Counted from the first letter of the stretch, positions 43,123 to 54,180 are shown. The stretch: 64,000 nt of DNA from Nageia nagi (GCA_050084985.1 JBITNC010000002.1:1302001-1366000); one strand, 5' to 3'. The notes: generated by a model not told the origin, from the sequence alone. Program-made: numbers and translations.

Positions 43123-43127
43123 GTTAT
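43123..43127. other. Target-site duplication GTTAT, left
   Basis: GTTAT precedes the TR-GAG-like element and is repeated at 48476-48480. Confidence 0.92.
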
Positions 43128-43963
43128 TGTTAACACATAAAAATGATTTTATGTTTTTAAATCAATAAATTAATGAAAATATGCTTGGTCTAAATATATG
43201 TCATGAATGTATTAAAGTGATAATATCAATGTTTGTCTTGAATATGAATTTTATAATGATTATCTTGAATATTGCATGAATTATCTTGTTTATTGGTGTA
43301 TTTATCTTGAATGTTGTGAATTAGCCTTGTTTATGTAGATATATGCCGACCCATGGGTTGTATTATCTATTATCTATATAAATAAGGGATCTAATAGTAA
43401 GTCCACATAACAAGGATACACACGATCCCACGTATGGTCTTGTAGTGGCAACCCCTTAAGGTATCTCTTGGTACTGCCTACAAGGCTATGGTTTGTGTAC
43501 TTCCTTTCGCGAGCTATCCTGACATTTATGATTTATTCTGATATCACACTGCTATCTGAGACATCCGTATTGAAGTTCTGAACTTGATTGAGAGGTCAAA
43601 AATCATCAAACGAAGGCCATCGGTGCTCCCTTATGAACTAAGAACACCGCTAGTGTTCTATTATCTCTAAAATGGACCACCCACTGTCCTCTTTTTGCAT
43701 CTTCACAGGTCACTACATTTTTGAGGGGCAGTTCATCATCATTACATCGCCAACATCTTCATCTTTTGTTGTCAGGTGCATTTAGTGAGGTAAGTACATA
43801 AATTACAGCCTTGTTTGGTACAATTACATTTAAATTTTTGAATCGATTATCTTGTTCATTGCTATTGAGAATAAATTGCTATCCGTAGCTCAAATACAGA
43901 TATATTGGGTTTGCAGATATTTACTTATTTATTTATTTGCATGCTCAATTTTATTTGTAAACA
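43128..43963 (+). mobile_element. TR-GAG element 5' LTR
   Basis: 836 bp from TGTTAACACATAAAAATG to TTTATTTGTAAACA. It contains ATCTATATAAATAAGGGATC (TATA region) near 43371-43390. Confidence 0.92.
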
Positions 43964-43965
43964 TT

Positions 43966-43980
43966 TGGTGAACCCGACAT
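43966..43980 (+). other. TR-GAG primer binding site candidate
   Basis: TGGTGAACCCGACAT begins 2 bp after the 5' LTR, with the TGG expected from a tRNA 3' end. The tRNA is not identified. Confidence 0.55.
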
Positions 43981-44099
43981 GAAACATGCTTTCTGATTCA
44001 ACAATGGGTAGAGATATAAATGAATTATCAGATTATCCTTCATTAGTTCAATCATCACCTGAATAAAATAAAAGGAAAAGAAAAACCTAGAAAGGAACA

Positions 44100-44885
44100 A
44101 TGCCAACTAGGAAAAGTGCTAGAATAAATAAAGAGAGTGCTCCTTGGATTATCAAAGATAAACTTCCGGATGAGGAATCCTATCATGGTGATTCCAAAGA
44201 TAATGATAGCTTCGATAATGAAACCCTTGAAGGAGGAATCTTAGAAAATCTAGTTCCACCTTTGGAAAATAAATCACAGTTGGTCCTTTATCGCTGGGTA
44301 AAATCTAATGATATGAACCTCACTGAAAATAAACTAAGGTTGATACAAAAATTCATAGAGCATTCTGGGGCATTCTACAAGTTCTCCGAAGATCCTACCA
44401 TAGCTTATTCATTGCATAAAATCTATGAATTTTTAACTGTGAATGGTCTCAGATTTTCCTTTAGAACATTTCTTGATGAACCAATCTTTTTTTCAAGCAT
44501 CATAATCGATCATAATAGGATCGCTCGCGATCTACACCATGTAGAAATGGACCGCCCGTGGCCCATTTCTACCATGGAAAGTCATATCAACTTTTGTATA
44601 CTCCATCATGATCAAAACTCTTTTGCCCCTGAGATAGTTAAACAAAATGTTTGTGAACCCTCTTTGTTATCTTTGGCATTTACATATCATAAACTAATAA
44701 CATTAGAAGAAGAAGATGATGAAATAATTGAGTTTGATGATGAGTCTGATAGTGAGTCAGAAATAGAACTTGAAACAGACCCCGTTGCACAAAAACTTCT
44801 TAATGCTTACCCTTTCTGGTTGGATAAAGAAAAGAAAATCAAAGAGATAGAGGTAAAGAGAATAACAAATACAAAATCTTACTAG
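44100..44885 (+). CDS. TR-GAG element ORF upstream of gag, unknown function
   Basis: This 261-codon frame starts MPTRKSARINKESAPW, a basic segment, and continues with an acidic C-terminal part (EEEDDEIIEFDDESDSESEI at about residues 202-221). I recognise no domain, but basic N-termini of this kind head Tat/Athila-type gag proteins. It is open without stops up to 44885. A short interval with stops (44886-45119) separates it from the gag core frame, so it may be the N-terminal section of one former polyprotein. Confidence 0.6.
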   Translation: MPTRKSARINKESAPWIIKDKLPDEESYHGDSKDNDSFDNETLEGGILENLVPPLENKSQLVLYRWVKSNDMNLTENKLRLIQKFIEHSGAFYKFSEDPTIAYSLHKIYEFLTVNGLRFSFRTFLDEPIFFSSIIIDHNRIARDLHHVEMDRPWPISTMESHINFCILHHDQNSFAPEIVKQNVCEPSLLSLAFTYHKLITLEEEDDEIIEFDDESDSESEIELETDPVAQKLLNAYPFWLDKEKKIKEIEVKRITNTKSY

Positions 44886-45119
44886 AAAGCTCAATTGAGT
44901 GTAAGATAGGTCATCATGGGAGAACTAGAAATTCAACTGATTCATGAATGGAGAGAACAAATAGGAAGATTTACTCCTGGAATACTTGATTATGAAAGTG
45001 AAGAAGAACCTAGAAATCTTGATTTCATAAATAAGCAACCTGAGGATAATCCAATCACATAAACTGAAAAAGAAAAATCAGATAAAATGAGAGCTCAATT
45101 AGCAAACATGGCTGAATAA

Positions 45120-45848
45120 TTGAAAAGGCTAATACATTTAAATGAAGCAAAGGAGAATGAACAACTAGAAGAAAGTCACCCTCTTTGTTCAAGAATAAGA
45201 AGTAAAATTTGGGAAGGGAAAGACATAGACTTTGACAAACATAATGGTAGGAGTGATCTAAGAATGCATATTGTAATCTTTGAAGAAGCAGCTTATAGAC
45301 ATCAACATGATTCTGATATGTTAGCTAGACTTTTTCAACTTAGCTTAGGGAAAGAAGCATCCGACTGGTTCTATGGACTTGAAAATCAAAGCATCAAGAG
45401 TTATGAGCAACTAAAATGTGAATTCATAGATCAATATCAATATAACATAAAGAGAAAACCACTCATTATAGATCTTGCCAAAATGAAACAAAAAGAAAAT
45501 CAACCATTTAACAAGTTTGTAGCCAAATGGAAAAAAATTGCAAAATTCATAAATTTGAATGAGGAAGAACTAAAACACATGCTGATAAAATCCATTAGAG
45601 ATGAGATGGTGCTTGAATTCTTTAACTATCTAGACCAACCCCTCTCCGAAATGATCAATTCCATGATTCGAAAAGAGCAACACATGATGAAAATTGGTTT
45701 GTGGAAACTTAGAAAAGAAGAAAGGAAAACTTCAACAATTAACATAATCACACAAGAAAAACACAAACAAAAATCAAGCAAACCTCAGACTCCTCAAGTA
45801 TACACTAAAATCACAGAAGATCAAATGAGTTGTTGCAATTATTGGTGA
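45120..45848 (+). CDS. Retrotransposon gag core
   Basis: A 242-codon open frame with the Ty3/Gypsy gag domain: MLARLFQLSLGKEASDWFYG, LENQSIKSYEQLKCEFIDQY, MKQKENQPFNKFVAKWKKIA and then the helix EEELKHMLIKSIRDEMVLEF. The W-x-x-L/F...F-x-x-x-Y pattern and E/Q-x-F-x-x-F-V-x-x-W motif are diagnostic. It forms the particle shell. Because no pol lies behind it, reverse transcription and integration would have to be supplied in trans. The frame is intact here although the upstream segment is broken. Confidence 0.9.
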   Translation: MKRLIHLNEAKENEQLEESHPLCSRIRSKIWEGKDIDFDKHNGRSDLRMHIVIFEEAAYRHQHDSDMLARLFQLSLGKEASDWFYGLENQSIKSYEQLKCEFIDQYQYNIKRKPLIIDLAKMKQKENQPFNKFVAKWKKIAKFINLNEEELKHMLIKSIRDEMVLEFFNYLDQPLSEMINSMIRKEQHMMKIGLWKLRKEERKTSTINIITQEKHKQKSSKPQTPQVYTKITEDQMSCCNYW

Positions 45849-46114
45849 AGAAGGGTCTAATTCAATTGCCACCTATAAACCAACAAGCCACTAAAACTAC
45901 AAGAGGATTTTGCCTATACCATAGAGTTCATGGCCATAAAACATGTGAATGTAAAAAATTCAGAGATATCATCCAAGATCTGGTAGATAGAAAGGTAATC
46001 TCATTTGAAAAACCTGACATAAAAGGGAAAGCTCCTGTGCATGCAGATAATAGAAACTTGGGAATCTACAAAGACCCCATGCCCAAACATAATACAGGAA
46101 TAATGCATGCATAA
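45830..46114 (+). CDS. Gag C-terminal zinc-binding segment
   Basis: The 94-codon frame overlaps the end of the gag core in a different phase and contains CLYHRVHGHKTCECKKFRD, the C-x-x-H-x(4)-H-x(3)-C box of Tat/Athila-like gags, followed by IQDLVDRKVISFE. The phase change suggests either a frameshift mutation near 45830-45848 or a programmed shift; the former is simpler. Confidence 0.8.
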   Translation: MLQLLVKKGLIQLPPINQQATKTTRGFCLYHRVHGHKTCECKKFRDIIQDLVDRKVISFEKPDIKGKAPVHADNRNLGIYKDPMPKHNTGIMHA

Positions 46115-46489
46115 GAAAATACAATAAAGAGCCCTACTATCACTGGGGCACCATGGTGTAAAAATCAACATGAAGCTAGCACTAGCGGGGGTGAGTTGCC
46201 CTTCGAAAATATCATTTGGTGAGCACCCATGATCATGCTAGTACTAACGAAACTAACATTAGGGTAGACATGCTAACCAACATTATGGTAGAGGAAACGG
46301 GGATCCATTTTTTATGTAAAAAGAGGAGTGCCAATGCTCCATATTTATCAGTGAAGACCGCCTGCGGTCCTCTTTCGTGATCTATTTTTGTTGAAATGAA
46401 AGTCACTAGATCCCCCTCAGTATGGAGTTCCAACTCTTGGGTCACCATTCTGCATATCTCTGGGGGTAGATATCAGTTCTTAAATCATT

Positions 46490-47080
46490 TTGCAGACCTC
46501 TTGGCATAGTGCTCAGTTTTATCTCATATACAGTGATCAGCTTTATCAGCTTATCATGCCTCTTGGTGGAGTTTTAGCTCCCATCAACTTATCATTTATC
46601 TTGTGAAGTTCGATTCTTATGCAACTGTAGCATACCTCTTGGTGCGAAGTCTCAGCTTCCATTGCAGTTGTGTGGAACTTAGCTCTCCCCTATCAGCTTA
46701 TCATTTGTCTTGCAGAGTTCAGTTCTTATGCAGCTGCAGCATACCTCTTGGTGTGAAGTCTCAGCTTCCATTGTAGTTGTATGGAACTTAGCTCTCATTA
46801 GTGTGTTGTCATGTGTTATCAGCTTATCATGCCTCTTGGTAGAGTTTTAGCTCCATCAGTTTATCATTATTTTATGAAGTTCGGTTCTTATGCAACTGCA
46901 ACATACCTCTTGGTGCGAAGTCTTAGCTTCCATTGCAGTTATATGGAACTTAGCTCTCCCCTATCAGCTTATCATTTATTTTGCAGAGTTCGATTCTTAT
47001 GTAGCTGTAGCATGCCTCTTGGTGAGAAGTTTCAGCTTCCATTACAGTTATGTGGAACTTAGCTCTCCCCTGTGTGTGGT
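46490..47080 (+). repeat. Tandem array of about 120-130-bp units in the TR-GAG 3' untranslated region
   Basis: About four units share GTTCGATTCTTATGCAACTG, AGCATACCTCTTGGTGCGAA, TCTCAGCTTCCATTGCAGTT and TGGAACTTAGCTCTCCCCTA. TATCAGCTTATCATGCCTCT occurs twice about 270 bp apart, giving a higher-order period. Open frames in it (46811-47126) are by-products. Confidence 0.85.
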
Positions 47081-47084
47081 CATG

Positions 47085-47330
47085 TGTGGTCATGAGTTGT
47101 CATGGTTATCATGTCTTGTCTTGTGATGTGGTCTTGTCAAGTCGTCTGTCAGGTCATCATGTGTGTTATCATGGTTATCATGTCTTATCTTATGATGTGG
47201 TCTTGTCAAGTTGTCTGTCAGGTCATCATGTGTGTTGTCATGGTTATCATGTCTTATTTTCTGATGTGGTCTTGTCAAGTCGTCCATTAGGTCATCATCA
47301 TGTGTGTTGTTGAGTTTGTTGTCACGATTC
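47085..47330 (+). repeat. Tandem array of about 68-bp units
   Basis: About three and a half units of TGGTTATCATGTCTTGTCTT, GTGATGTGGTCTTGTCAAGT and CGTCTGTCAGGTCATCATGT. Three-frame open ORFs on both strands result from the repeat. Confidence 0.88.
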
Positions 47331-47618
47331 ATCAGTGTTGCAACAAGATTATCAGATTATCAGACTATCACCTTCTATGGCATCCGTACATCAGAAGAAA
47401 GATGCAAGGGGCAAGCATGCCCAAGGTAATATCAAAGGAAGTTTTCTCAACCCATATCTAGTAGTAACAAGCTTTGTCATAATTTTGCTTGAATTTAGAA
47501 TGGTTAGTGTTTATCATTGCTTGTCAAATTATTTGCTATGATATTGTGTTTTTACTTTGAATACATTATCTTAACTCACCTCATGTTTCTTTCGATTTCA
47601 CATCCAAAGTGGGGCATC

Positions 47619-48475
47619 TATTAACACATAAAAATGAATTTATGTTTTTAAATCAATAAATTAATGAAAATATGCTTGGTCTAAATATATGTCTTGAATG
47701 TATTAAAGTGATAATATCAATGTTTGTCTTGAATATGAATTTTATAATGATTATCTTGAATATTGCATGGATTATCTTGAATATTGTGTGAATTATCTTG
47801 TTTATTGGTGTATTTATCTTGAATGTTGTGAATTAGCCTTGTTTATGTAGATATATGCCGACCCATGGGTTGTATTATCTATTATCTATATAAATAAGGG
47901 ATCTAATAGTAAGTCCACATAACAAGGATACACACGATCCCGCGTATGGTCTTGTAGTGGCAACCCCTTAAGGTATCTCTTGGTATCACCTACAAGGCTA
48001 TGGTTTGTGTACTTCCTTTCGCGAGCTATCCTGACATCTACGATTTATTCTGATATCACACTGCTATCTGAGACATCCGTATTGAAGTTTTGGACTTGAT
48101 TGAGAGGTCAAAAATCATCAAATGAAGGCCACCGATGCTCCCTTATGAACTAAGAACACCATTGGTGCTCTATTATCTCTGAAACGGATTGCTCGCGGTC
48201 CTCTTTTTGCATCTTCACAGGTCACTACATTTTTGAGGGGTAGTTCATCATCAGTACATCACCAACATCTTCATCTTTTGTTGTTAGGTACGTTCCTTGA
48301 GGTAAGTACACAAATTATAGCCTTATTTGGTACAATTACATTTAAATTTTTGAATCGATTATCTTGTTCATTACTATTGAGAATAAATTGCTATCTGTAG
48401 CTCAAATACAGATATATTTGGTTTGTAGATATTTACTTATTTATTTATTTGCATGCTCAATTTTATTTGTAAACA
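47619..48475 (+). mobile_element. TR-GAG element 3' LTR
   Basis: 857 bp from TATTAACACATAAAAATG (TG mutated to TA) to TTTATTTGTAAACA. It is 21 bp longer than the 5' LTR because of an extra ATTATCTTGAATATTGTG-type unit near 47770-47800. Confidence 0.92.
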
Positions 48476-48480
48476 GTTAT
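48476..48480. other. Target-site duplication GTTAT, right
   Basis: Exact repeat of 43123-43127. Confidence 0.92.
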
Positions 48481-48929
48481 ACATCTAAAAATTTGCTTCA
48501 TATATCAAATCTTGATATTATTTTTGATGATATACTAGCCATTTATTTTAGTAACTACAGATGTTAGTTTACATACTCTTTTTTTACTACATGTTGTTAC
48601 TAACACTATCTCTTATTACTTGCAAAGTAAATTTACTTTAATATTGTAACTAGTATGTTAATTTATAAGCTAACATTCTTTTGTTGGTTGTAATGTTTCT
48701 AAGTAAATTTGCTTCAATTTTACAATAATAGGTTATTATAACCTCAATTTGCAATTTTTTATATATAGAAATGGTAAATTTTGCAATTGTGTACCCTAAT
48801 ATTTTTTATTGCAATTTTTACTTCTATTTATTTAACATAATATATATATATATATACATATATATATAGGTATCCTATTTTTTTTGTAATTCATAAAGCA
48901 AAAAATTGTGTAGCTAGGCATGCATAGCC
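48481..48929 (+). other. LARD-3 leader continued, AT-rich, no recognisable gene
   Basis: This continues the LARD-3 interior interrupted at 43127. It has a TA-rich run near 48838-48870. Patterns such as GTTAGT...ACTAAC inverted repeats resemble LARD-1 near 9592-9622 and 12468-12500. Confidence 0.55.
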
Positions 48930-49375
48930 ACTAGCTGACTAGCTGCCCCCTATTGGGGAGCGTGGTCAGCCTCTTATTGGCTACCCCCTTTAGACGCATG
49001 CACAACCTCTAGTTGGTCACTTCTCTTTGAAGAATGTACATAACCTTTGGTTGGTTGCCCCCTTTTGGGGAGCATGCGCAGCCTCTAACTAGCTGCCCCC
49101 CTTTAGGCAACACACTTAACCTTTGTTTGGTTGCCCCCCTTTGGGGAACATGCATAGCCTCTGGTTGGTTGCTCCCTTTAGGGAGTGTGCTTAGCCTTTG
49201 GTTGGTCATCCCCTCCTTTGGGGTGCATGCTCAACCCTAGGCTGCCTGCACCCTCATAGGGGTGCATGCTCAACCCATAGCTAGCCACCCCCTCATAGGG
49301 GTGCACACTCAACCCCAATGGTTGGCTACCCCTACATAGGGGTTAATGCTCAACTTAGTGGTTGGCCACCCCCTT
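48930..49375 (+). repeat. Tandem array of about 35-45-bp units (TGGTTGGTTGCCCCC...GGGGAGCATGC)
   Basis: About ten diverged units of the type GGTTGGTTGCCCCCCTTTGG followed by GGAACATGCATAGCCTCT. Each has a CCCCC-TTTTGGGG or CCCC-ATAGGGG core that can pair on itself. The open frames on both strands (49009-49240) are repeat by-products. Confidence 0.85.
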
Positions 49376-49599
49376 CTTCCTCAATTTTTTTTTACTCCAA
49401 AAAAGAAAACAACTTAATTCATCTTCTCTTCTCCCATTTGTTTTTGCACTTCTCTTTTTGAAAGGGGTCTAGTTTTCTTTTATAAATAAAGGGGTAGTTT
49501 TTTTTGCTCTCCACTCCTCTCCTCATCTACTAAGGCATAGTAATCATTTTTCCTCATTGCCCTTTGTCATGATTTTTTTATCTTTAATGGCACATTTAA

Positions 49600-49745
49600 T
49601 TCTTGCCTTAGTAGCAAGGTGTTCATTTTTTTGTCTTTTAGTGCAAATGGTGGAGGTGTTCATTTTTTATTTTACATGCAAATGGGGGACGTGTTCATTT
49701 TTTTGTCTTTCAGTGCAAATGGGGGAGGTGTTCATTTTTTAATAT
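49600..49745 (+). repeat. Tandem repeat of about 57 bp (GTGTTCATTTTTTTGTC)
   Basis: Three units of GTGTTCATTTTTTTGTCTTT plus AGTGCAAATGGGGGAG follow each other, ending just before an 11-G run at 49758-49768. Confidence 0.8.
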
Positions 49746-49769
49746 TTTAGTAAAAAAGGGGGGGGGGGT

Positions 49770-50600
49770 ACTTAAATATTTTAAGCATTTAATTATTTTA
49801 CACTTAAAATAGACTTAAATATTACACTTAAATTTAATTCATTGAATTTAAGTATTTAATACTGTACTTAATTAAATTTTTTATACTTAAAATTTTGTTA
49901 CAATCAATTTTTAAGTATCATTATCATTTGAAATAATTATCATAATGCTTCAATTATGTTACATGTTGATTTTCTTCAATTATGTTATGTGTTGATTTTT
50001 CATAATGATTTTAAGTTCAAAATTTAACTTATGAAATCCTTGTAAAGAGATCCATTAGGAGTTGTGATAAAACCCATTAGACTCTTAGGATTCCATTCTT
50101 GTGTTGGATGTAATTTCATTTTCTTTTTTCACTTTCACTTATGTTTTGCAAGTAATGCAAATACGAAAGAGCAACCCATAAAATGAACACATTTGATGTA
50201 TTTTTTGCAACATGATTTGTTTCGGGATCCATAAGGTGAAGATAAGGCAAATTGGAACTTTCAATTCAATGAACCAAGTGGTGTGAAGTTCAAACTTCTT
50301 ACATGCCTTTAAGTTCTTTGTTGGTTTGGATTTAACTCCAATAGGTGGACATGCATGTGTGTAGTGATACCACATGTTCACACATCCATTCAAGGATTAT
50401 CTTGATAACCTAGAAGGAAAATTAAAAATTTAATCAAAATTATTAATTTAGCTGATTTAATAAACATCAAAATCTTGGAAAATGGCTAGTACTTCTTGTG
50501 AGAGTATATTGTTGCCCAAGAAGAACTTATTGAGGATTGGTATGACCTAGGCTCCACCTTTTGGGCATCTTGATGAAGGCCTAATTTATGAGAAAACAAC
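49770..50600 (+). repeat. Conserved LARD block, copy 3
   Basis: It matches 10720-11830 and 21640-22720: GAGCAACCCATAAAATGAAC, GTGTGTAGTGATACCACATG, AGTATATTGTTGCCCAAG and TTGAGGATTGGTATGACC. Being in plus orientation, it fixes the order of LARD-3 relative to LARD-2. Confidence 0.8.
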
Positions 50601-51228
50601 CTCAACATTACTCCCTTCATTGGTTATATGGTGAAAATAAAATGTTAGATATATGGATATCTGATTATGCATATGTTGATTATTCTTGCTCATGTATGAT
50701 GATGCAAATTTTTTTATGCAAAAATTATTTATTTTTATGGATTGTGATGAGAATGTGCACATTAATCTATGCAAATTATGAATCTTGTATCATTGATTAA
50801 ATGATAACTCTTGATAACATTATGGTAGTACTCTTGATGATATCTATAGTTGCACATTTTTTAACGAAGTGGTTAAAAAGGTTCGCCATTCTCCTTGATT
50901 AAAAGATTTCAACTTATTTTCTCTATAATTATAGAGAAATTAACTTTTAGCTTGTTAAGATGTTCTTAATAGTGACATACTTAAGTTGACATTATTGTAT
51001 TTATGACATTGAAGAATTTTTGCTTATCTTGTAAATTTAGAAATTTATCTAATAAAAATTTGATACAAGATTGAAGCAAAAATATTTGTTTATTAATTCT
51101 ATAAAAGTTCCATTGACATGCCTAAGTGGATAACTAATCTAAGTAGAATCGCCTACATGATTGAGAGAGTTGGAGTTATAACTCTCAAGATTTGTGATAG
51201 GCAAATTGGAAATATTGAATAAAGTAGC

Positions 51229-52861
51229 ATGAGTGATCGAGAAAAAATGACACCTAATGTTGAAAAATAGGTAGTACACCCACTGATCCCCTTCTTAAGT
51301 TAGTTGCAAAATATAAGTGGACTTCTAATGAAGATCATATCATCATACTATGAATGCAATGGTATAGGGGTGGTAGTACTCCTAAGGATGAAACATGGCA
51401 AGACCTACATAATGTAAAAAATGAAAGATAAAAGGTATCCAAGAATAGTAAAGGATGATCTTCCACATCTAGTTTGGGTGATAGACAAGTGTGATTATGA
51501 GGCACAATTGATCAGCATCATCTAAATGATGGATATAATAGATGGCCCATTGGTGGGGAATTCGAGGACCTTGTATACAAACCAGGTTTTATCGCAAAGT
51601 AGTCTACAATGCAATGCAAGCATGTTGTATGAATCTACATTGAATGCATCAATAAAGAACTTCTTAGAGAAGATTGGTGTGAAGACCATGGAAAATGGTC
51701 ATATCCATGATGAATGAAAAATGAATCAAATCTCTATCAGGGTATCGTAAATAAGCTAAAAGTGATGGTGATTAAATAGAGTGAAATGAACTTATAGAAT
51801 TGCAAAATAACTAGATCATTGATCGTAAATAGAAACATTAAAATGGATCAAGCATAAAAGCATAAAGACTAATGTAACAATGTACTTAACCATTGATTGA
51901 TTAATCAAATATATGAGATATGAATCACATAATTTATTAAAAAGTTAAAAAAGATTCCCGCTGGCAAGCCCAAGTGGGTGTTACTTATAGTATGTTTGAC
52001 GTTTGATATGGTGAATGGTCACTAGAATCAGAAGAATTAGCATCATTTTTAGATGCGTTAGAATATGATATGCCAAATTCTAAAAGATATTGATGTGAAA
52101 GAGGTGAAAAGTGATAAGAAAAAAAAATTAGTGACGTAAAATTCGTTGTCTACCTCACCAAGCAATGCAAAAAGAGTAAGTGGATGACCACTATAGACTA
52201 TGCTAACAAACTACCCATGTAATAGTGAGTGGTTTAAAATACTCCTATGGATACAGGAAAGGTGATCCATTGTAGAGTATGAATTACAAAAGATAGCAAT
52301 TGAGCAGGGTATAGATCATTATATGCCATGTCCAATTGGGTTGATTGAGTGAATGAAATAATAAGCGAACATGATCATCATGATTGAGATAAAGAATCAT
52401 GCAAATACCATAATGATCATCTAGGTGTGATTGAAGAACTACTAGTCATTATTGCAATAAGGTCTTAGAGGTGATAAAAGAGTGATTCTCTAATGCTGGA
52501 TGAATGCTTCGATGCACTATGTTATCCTAAAGATTGCTCGATAGGGAATGAAATTGAGAAACGTCCATGAAGGATAATATAGCAAAAGGATTTTAGCTAA
52601 AATCATAAATACAAAGCATTGAATGAATATTGAAGATCATTTATAGCTATTTATAATAAAAAAGACTTGATATGATCAAAATATAATAATTATGATAGCT
52701 AGAAAAAAGGATTTGGTGGACAATGATTCCATGGAGATAAAAATATCTCACCTTCAAATCTTTTAATTGATTGGATATCATACACATAATGTCATATCAA
52801 GATTGCAATAATGATAGTAATAATAAGACGTGTGATGACTAAGTGATAGTGGTATCATTAT
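51229..52861 (+). pseudogene. Decayed LARD-borne open reading frame of unknown function (LARD-3 copy, N-terminal and central part)
   Basis: The same unrecognised frame as in LARD-2: start MSDREKMTPNV, then LVAKYKWTSNEDHI, QDLHNVKNE, RWPIGGEFEDLV, CKHVV, INKELLREDW, KWSYP followed by two stops as in LARD-2, NELIELQNN, SEWFKILLWIQER, YELQKIAIEQGIDHY, DKESCKYHN and DALCYPKDCSIGNE. The match to LARD-2 holds in one phase over several hundred codons, with local indels. The Gypsy element at 52867 is inserted in it, and the C-terminal part resumes at 57872. Confidence 0.55.
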
Positions 52862-52866
52862 GCTAT
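52862..52866. other. Target-site duplication GCTAT, left
   Basis: GCTAT precedes the nested Gypsy and is repeated at 57867-57871. Confidence 0.93.
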
Positions 52867-53355
52867 TGATCCAGGTGGATATTGGTGGCCACCAGCCTAT
52901 TCCACTTAGGCCCCCACCATTGTCTCTTTCAATTTGTTAATTTCAGCATAACTTACTATTTTTAGCAGTTTTTGGGTCCTAAACTTTTAGAGCCGTTTTG
53001 AGGCCCTAAATGATGTTTTTGGGCATCATTTCACTAATGAATTTCATTAAATAAAATTCATTTGAAAAGTTGTAGTCCTCAGATAGAGCTTTCTGATGAT
53101 GTATCATGTGCATCAAACAGAGATAGTATGCAAAAGTTACATCCCTGGGAAGTTGAAACACTAATTTACCCAAACAGGGCCCATAGCTTTGGTGGTTCAT
53201 CTCCTAGGGTTCTCAGAGATAGCTACCAGTGCCCTAGCTAGTTTTATTTACATCTTCATTCTTCGAGATTAATGAAATGAAGTGTTATTTCTATTACATC
53301 TCTATATTCATGGTTATAGGTTTATTATATTATGTTCCTACATAAATCTAAATCA
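52867..53355 (+). mobile_element. Nested Gypsy 5' LTR, with internal deletion of the promoter region
   Basis: It runs from TGATCCAGGTGGATATTGG to CCTACATAAATCTAAATCA. Around 53210 (CTCCTAGGGTTCTCAGAGAT) it lacks the sequence corresponding to about 57619-57721 of the 3' LTR, which holds the TATA-like AATAATAAATAGGCCC. Confidence 0.9.
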
Positions 53356-53356
53356 A

Positions 53357-53368
53357 TGGTATCAGAGC
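53357..53368 (+). other. Nested Gypsy primer binding site
   Basis: TGGTATCAGAGC, a perfect initiator tRNA-Met complement, 1 bp after the 5' LTR. Confidence 0.92.
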
Positions 53369-53489
53369 GATCTATTTTTTTCTTGATCCTTCTTTGCATG
53401 TCTCCAACAAGGTCAGGGTATAAGGAGCTAGGGCTTGATTTGGTGGAACCTTTGCAAGATCAATCTCGTAAACCTCGATAGACATCCAT

Positions 53490-53800
53490 GGGGGATGAAA
53501 AGAAAGATGAGGGAGTAGGAGATCCTATCAAAATATTACTTAAGGAGGCCCTTAAAAAATAAAGGAACGTGATGATGGATAACTTTGCTCAGATCCTTCA
53601 ACGGTTGCCCATCAGTGATGCATCTGCATCCAATAGCTACTCTGGAGTTGCAACTCCTTTTAAGGTACAAGTAAATTTTGACATTCCCATATTTGAGGGT
53701 CAAATAGATGTTGATGCCATAGATAGATGGTTGAATTTATTAGAAGGATATTTCTCTATGCATGACTTTCCAGACCAGGAAATAGATTATTAATGCGAAG
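53490..53800 (+). pseudogene. Nested Gypsy gag, N-terminal part only
   Basis: The frame holds MGDEKKDEGVG-type text and then FKVQVNFDIPIFEGQIDVDA, IDRWLNLLEGYFSMHDF, the start of a Gypsy gag core (F-x-G-x-x-D--IDRW-LLE-YF). It breaks off at about 53796 and the next text (KPNATVATTKVQKEEPED) already belongs to the protease leader. The rest of gag and the zinc knuckle are deleted. Confidence 0.85.
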
Positions 53801-54180
53801 CCTAACGCTACTGTTGCCACTACAAAGGTCCAGAAGGAGGAACCAGAAGATCCAAAGGAGGAGGAATGTCTCTTCCACTCCCAAATGTGGGTAAAGGGCT
53901 CCCCTATATAGTTCATTATTGATAATGGGAGCCAAAAGAACCTCATTTCAGTAGACACCGTGAAGCAGTTGGGATTGCTAATCACAGCTCACCCACATCC
54001 ATACACCATCGGGTGGCTTCACCAAGGATGAGATCTTTGTGTTAGCCAATAGTGCTACCTTCCCTATAGCATCAAGCCCTTCATGGATGAGGTATTATGT
54101 GACATTGCTCCTATTTATGTTTTTGATGTATTATTAGGACAACCATACTTGTGGAAGCGTCATGCTATGTATGAGTCTTG
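53800..54180 (+). pseudogene. Nested Gypsy aspartic protease remnant
   Basis: FIIDNGSQKNLISVDTVKQL is the protease active site with DNGS in place of the usual D-S/T/C-G-S. Later text VLCDIAPIYVFDVLLGQPYL is the conserved C-terminal half. There are several frame changes in between. Confidence 0.82.

Larger units (their letters stand above)
43128..48475 (+). mobile_element. TR-GAG-like non-autonomous Gypsy element (LTRs, PBS, gag only, PPT)
   Basis: LTRs at 43128-43963 and 47619-48475, TSD GTTAT on both sides, a PBS-like TGG site and a polypurine-like tract at 47606-47618 define a 5.35-kb element. The only coding content is a gag region (44100-46114). About 1.5 kb of tandem-repeat-rich untranslated DNA follows instead of pol. 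This layout matches the class named TR-GAG in plants. It is nested in the LARD-3 leader, so it is younger than LARD-3. Confidence 0.92.

Noticed and set aside
46811-47332. Overlapping open frames on both strands (for example histidine/aspartate-rich and cysteine-rich repeats)
   Set aside because: They are produced by tandem DNA repeats whose unit length keeps the frame open. Composition, not coding, explains them.
49009-49240. Proline/glycine-rich proteins on both strands
   Set aside because: Repeat by-product in the C/G-clustered array of LARD-3.
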